Source of the DNA: Soonwooa sp.
GTDB taxonomy: Bacteria > Bacteroidota > Bacteroidia > Flavobacteriales > Weeksellaceae
Assembly: GCF_030151385.1 (NCBI RefSeq)
Contig: NZ_JASLDS010000014.1
Location: 1-21,472 of the forward strand
Direction of reading: 5' to 3'
DNA length: 21,472 bases
The notes beneath the pieces were generated by a model. The model saw only the letters and a program-made list of their open reading frames with translations, was not told the DNA's origin and did no database searches. Below are positions 21,355 to 21,472 of this stretch, piece by piece; position 1 is the first letter of the stretch; every line of letters begins with the position of its first letter. Made by a program: the position numbers and the translations under genes.

Positions 21355-21472
21355 ATGAAAGGGCTATTAAAAATTTATCATCCGGATGAAACTTTAAAAT
21401 ATCACATCCAGAACACGTATTGCAAAGCAGTCTACAACAATTCGTTAAACACTTTGGAAGTTGAAATAATTA
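21355..21472 (+). CDS. N-terminus of an unrecognised protein (cut by window edge)
   Basis: ATG at 21355 opens a frame that stays open to the window end, 39 codons, beginning MKGLLKIYHPDETLKYHIQN and continuing TYCKAVYNNSLNTLEVEII. There is no signal peptide or membrane segment in this part. I cannot assign a family. The promoter box upstream and a frame beginning right after an AT-rich region support a real gene; the rest lies outside. Confidence 0.65.
   Translation, partial: MKGLLKIYHPDETLKYHIQNTYCKAVYNNSLNTLEVEII

Overview
The window looks like a chromosomal, mostly housekeeping segment of a Flavobacteriia genome, most likely Weeksellaceae (Chryseobacterium/Kaistella-like). The signs are AT-rich DNA, several promoters of the Bacteroidota type (TTTG, about 19 nt, then TAnnTTTG), few strong Shine-Dalgarno sites, flavobacterial protein forms (a YebC starting MGRAFEYRKASKMARWDKM, OmpA with thrombospondin type 3 repeats, DUF2911 and DUF885 proteins) and a SAM-II riboswitch before metK. 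I see no tRNA, rRNA, CRISPR array, transposase, phage gene or recognised defence system. Genus assignment is inference.

Layout. 1-326 (-): 5' part of miaA. 397-2111 (+): methionine-type aminotransferase overlapping a DUF2911 gene by ATGA. 2112-2317: palindromic repeat element between convergent genes. 2318-4461 (-): hutI-hutG, half of a histidine-degradation pathway. 4600-7211: katA (-) divergent from oxyR (+), an H2O2-response pair. 7243-8737 (+): metK with promoter, SAM-II aptamer, possible switch platform and terminator. 8769-9266 (+): small secreted protein. 9447-10228 (+): ECF sigma factor and a 45-residue ORF. 10305-11006 (+): HAD nucleotidase. 11035-13897 (-): yebC, ompA-like porin, smpB. 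13977-15599 (+): YbiT-like ABC-F protein. 15735-17323 (+): chaA-type antiporter plus GNAT acetyltransferase. 17324-18213: almost 0.9 kb without genes, holding about 2.4 tandem copies of a ~225-bp hairpin-bearing repeat and then a GC-rich modular repeat. 18214-18663 (-): bcp, divergent from nth (18692-19312, +) across only 28 bp. 19370-21181 (-): DUF885 lipoprotein. 21355-end (+): start of an unrecognised gene.

Functional links. metK makes SAM and appears to be controlled by SAM through its leader; the aminotransferase at the other end belongs to methionine/keto-acid chemistry. katA/oxyR, bcp and nth form an oxidative-damage theme, though they are not contiguous.

The most interesting signals are: (1) the metK leader, where the SAM-II core can pair with a downstream segment and a second segment can cover the ribosome-binding site; (2) the two repeat families in intergenic DNA, which share a GGTCG...CTCCTACGGA module and, for one family, sit directly against stop codons; (3) an ABC-F protein in which exactly one of its two composite ATP sites is degenerate in both halves; (4) an endonuclease III with no cysteine at all, hence no [4Fe-4S] cluster; (5) a formimidoylglutamase with Cys in place of an expected metal-ligand Asp. 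No clearly new multi-gene system was found.
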